Part shown: positions 13,210-14,418 of the stretch, piece after piece | Position numbering within the stretch: position 1 is the stretch's first letter | Layout: every line of letters begins with the position of its first letter | Assembly: GCA_039024315.1 (NCBI GenBank) | Contig: JBCCQN010000205.1 | Coordinates: 1-14,418 of the forward strand | Length of the DNA: 14,418 bases | From: JBCAWW01 sp039024315 | GTDB lineage: Bacteria > Bacteroidota > Bacteroidia > J057 | Direction: 5' to 3' | The notes under the pieces: generated by a model | Databases searched by the model: none | What the model was told of the DNA's origin: nothing | Seen by the model: only the letters and a program-made list of their open reading frames with translations | Made by a program: the position numbers and the translations under genes

Positions 13210-14418
13210 AGGAAAAAGACGCATTAGAACAATTTATCGAAGCCAAACTCGCCGAAAAGCAGTTTAGCTATCAGGCATCCTACTGGGATCAAGCCGCCGG
13301 TCAAATGGCAGCTTGGGAGGCAGAGGCGCGTCGCAAAAGACGCTTCCTTTGGTTCTCCATCTTCAGTGGAGTCTTATTTATCAGCCTTGCTACCACAGCT
13401 ATCTTTGCTTTCTCGCATCGCGGAACGCCTATCTCTCAATTAGAAGAGGCAGAGGTAGCGACCAGTGCCATTAGCACTAGTTTGCTCACTGATTGCGATC
13501 CAAGTGATGACTCAGCCCATGATACTGCTATCCTTAGCGAAACGACTGAGCGTTCACCGCAGGTTTCCTCCTCTACTCCACCAAGCCAAGGCAGCCGGCC
13601 CTCTACCACAAACCACAATACGAATCGTACTACCCACACAAACAATCGCACCCAAACTCGTAACAACACTTTACTTTCTGCCCAAAACATCAATAGCCTT
13701 GCTAGCCCTAAGTCAGGTCCTCTGACCACTGGAGTTGAGCGTTCTGCGCAGCAGCTAAAGAAAAAATACAGCCTCAAAAAGTTGCTTGCCAAAGACTATC
13801 GTTTGCAAGCATTATTAGACGCAGCCTTCTCGGAGCCAGCAGAAGCCGATCAGGATAGATTGTCCTCCTTCAACCTTTATGTCCAGAGTGGAGCAGGTTT
13901 TACGGCCAGCGAAATGGGCGAAAGTGGCAGCAGCTTAAGAGGAGGACAAAGCACCGCTCAATTAGGCATTCGCTACAATATCCGTCCCGGTTTAGCGCTA
14001 GAAAGCGGAGTTCAATACCATAACACCCGACTCGACAACCTAAGTTTGAGTGTTACAGGACGTCAATTTGATTTTGTGGCCAGAGAGCAGACCATTCGCT
14101 GGCAAGTCGAGCAATTACACTGGATCAGTGTTCCATTACATTTGAGTATTAGGCCTCTTAAGCGTCATGAATTGGTGCTTGGGGCGAGTGTAGATTGGTT
14201 AGCCACTAGTCGTGGAACGCTCCGTCAAAGTCAACAAGACCCCTTCAATCCAGTATCAAGCACAGATTTAGATGGCAATGGCATCGTCTACGGTCTGCGC
14301 ACTTTTAACTATTCAGCTCAATTGGGCTATCGTTTTTACGTACATCCGCGCATGGCTTTGGATATGCGCTACCGATATGGCTTTCGCAATCTGCTTGATG
14401 AAGAAGTTTGGACTGCAG
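13206..14418 (+). CDS. Probable dual-membrane-spanning anti-sigma factor with outer-membrane beta-barrel (Dma-like), partial at window end
   Basis: Open from the ATG at 13206 to the window edge (404 codons, no stop). Residues 1-46 are charged and cytosolic (FIEAKLAEKQF and YWDQAAGQMAAWEAEARRKRR), 47-69 a single transmembrane helix (LWFSIFSGVLFISLATTAIF) after positive charges, 70-215 a Ser/Thr/Asn-rich linker long enough to cross the periplasm, and about 220-404 alternating amphipathic strands of an outer-membrane porin-like barrel (FNLYVQSGAGF, LGIRYNIRPGLALESGVQY, LGYRFYVHPRMALDMRYRYGF). This order matches the Dma proteins of Bacteroides thetaiotaomicron, which bind their ECF sigma inside and expose a barrel outside. 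The ATGA overlap with the sigma gene supports the pairing. Anti-sigma activity is inferred from layout, not from a recognised motif. Several dispersed-motif copies lie inside it. Confidence 0.8.
   Translation, partial: MKEKDALEQFIEAKLAEKQFSYQASYWDQAAGQMAAWEAEARRKRRFLWFSIFSGVLFISLATTAIFAFSHRGTPISQLEEAEVATSAISTSLLTDCDPSDDSAHDTAILSETTERSPQVSSSTPPSQGSRPSTTNHNTNRTTHTNNRTQTRNNTLLSAQNINSLASPKSGPLTTGVERSAQQLKKKYSLKKLLAKDYRLQALLDAAFSEPAEADQDRLSSFNLYVQSGAGFTASEMGESGSSLRGGQSTAQLGIRYNIRPGLALESGVQYHNTRLDNLSLSVTGRQFDFVAREQTIRWQVEQLHWISVPLHLSIRPLKRHELVLGASVDWLATSRGTLRQSQQDPFNPVSSTDLDGNGIVYGLRTFNYSAQLGYRFYVHPRMALDMRYRYGFRNLLDEEVWTA
13414..13432 (-). repeat. Dispersed GCGGAACGC motif, copy in the Dma-like gene (start of linker)
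   Basis: It contains the exact 9-mer GCGGAACGC (13420-13428), read in frame as HRGTP just after the transmembrane helix. The following bases (CTATCTCTCA) echo the CTTATTCTCA that follows the copy at 8422. Confidence 0.5.
13548..13562 (+). repeat. Dispersed motif variant GAGCGTTCACCGCAG in the linker
   Basis: It matches 13 of 15 bases with the copy at 13737 and is read in frame as ERSPQ. Confidence 0.4.
13737..13754 (+). repeat. Dispersed motif variant GAGCGTTCTGCGCAGCAG in the linker
   Basis: It is read in frame as ERSAQQ. GAGCGTTC occurs here, at 13548, and inverted at 14215-14222, giving three copies of one 8-mer within about 700 bp of one gene. Confidence 0.4.

Noticed and set aside
13436..13792. 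Long ORFs on the minus strand and in another plus frame within the Dma-like linker
   Set aside because: They are shadows of the real frame, which is open from 13206 to the window end and shows coherent TM, linker and barrel segments.

Overview
The window looks like chromosomal DNA from a member of the Bacteroidota, most likely near Saprospiria (Saprospiraceae/Lewinella relatives). The reasons are a secreted PKD-repeat protein with a type IX secretion (T9SS) C-terminal sorting domain, an ECF sigma factor of the Bacteroidota type followed by a beta-barrel membrane protein, TTG/TAnnTTTG-type promoter matches, and few Shine-Dalgarno sequences. The class-level placement is inference; no rRNA or marker gene is present.

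Left part (58-4593, all minus strand). An AraC-family regulator with an N-terminal cupin domain (3730-4593) sits upstream of a four-gene catabolic cluster: a tagatose/psicose 3-epimerase-like TIM-barrel enzyme (2632-3519), an enolase-superfamily dehydratase/racemase (1460-2632, coupled by a TAATG overlap), a VOC metalloprotein (938-1423) and a short-chain dehydrogenase (58-867). This reads as an inducible pathway for an unusual sugar or sugar acid. Its substrate cannot be read from the sequence.

Middle (4594-9405). A 172-bp nested inverted-repeat element (4625-4796) separates the regulator from a second minus-strand operon. That operon encodes a Tat-targeted gluconate 2-dehydrogenase subunit 3 homologue and a GMC flavoenzyme with a C-x5-C-x3-C motif like the 3Fe-4S site of bacterial FAD-glucose dehydrogenase. 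Divergent from it is a YbjJ-like MFS transporter, followed by a class I SAM methyltransferase that seems to start at TTG. Periplasmic oxidation, uptake and isomerisation/dehydration may form one sugar-oxidising locus (inference).

Right part (9534-14418, plus strand). A 1004-aa exported protein carries seven PKD repeats, each with four cysteines, and a T9SS tail. A 63-nt imperfect hairpin follows. Next come a sigma-70 ECF factor and, overlapping it by ATGA, a protein that is cut by the window end. This last protein has a short cytosolic N-terminus, one transmembrane helix, a long polar linker and an outer-membrane beta-barrel. The arrangement matches the Das/Dma dual-membrane-spanning anti-sigma systems described in Bacteroides thetaiotaomicron. 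It would be a trans-envelope signalling pair placed next to a large T9SS cargo, and it is the most interesting system here.

A short dispersed motif (GCGGAACGC and variants, often extended to GAACGCTTATTC) recurs across the window in intergenic and coding DNA. It also forms part of the arms of the 172-bp element, so it may be a mobile or amplified short repeat of this genome. No tRNA, rRNA, CRISPR array, insertion sequence or prophage was seen.
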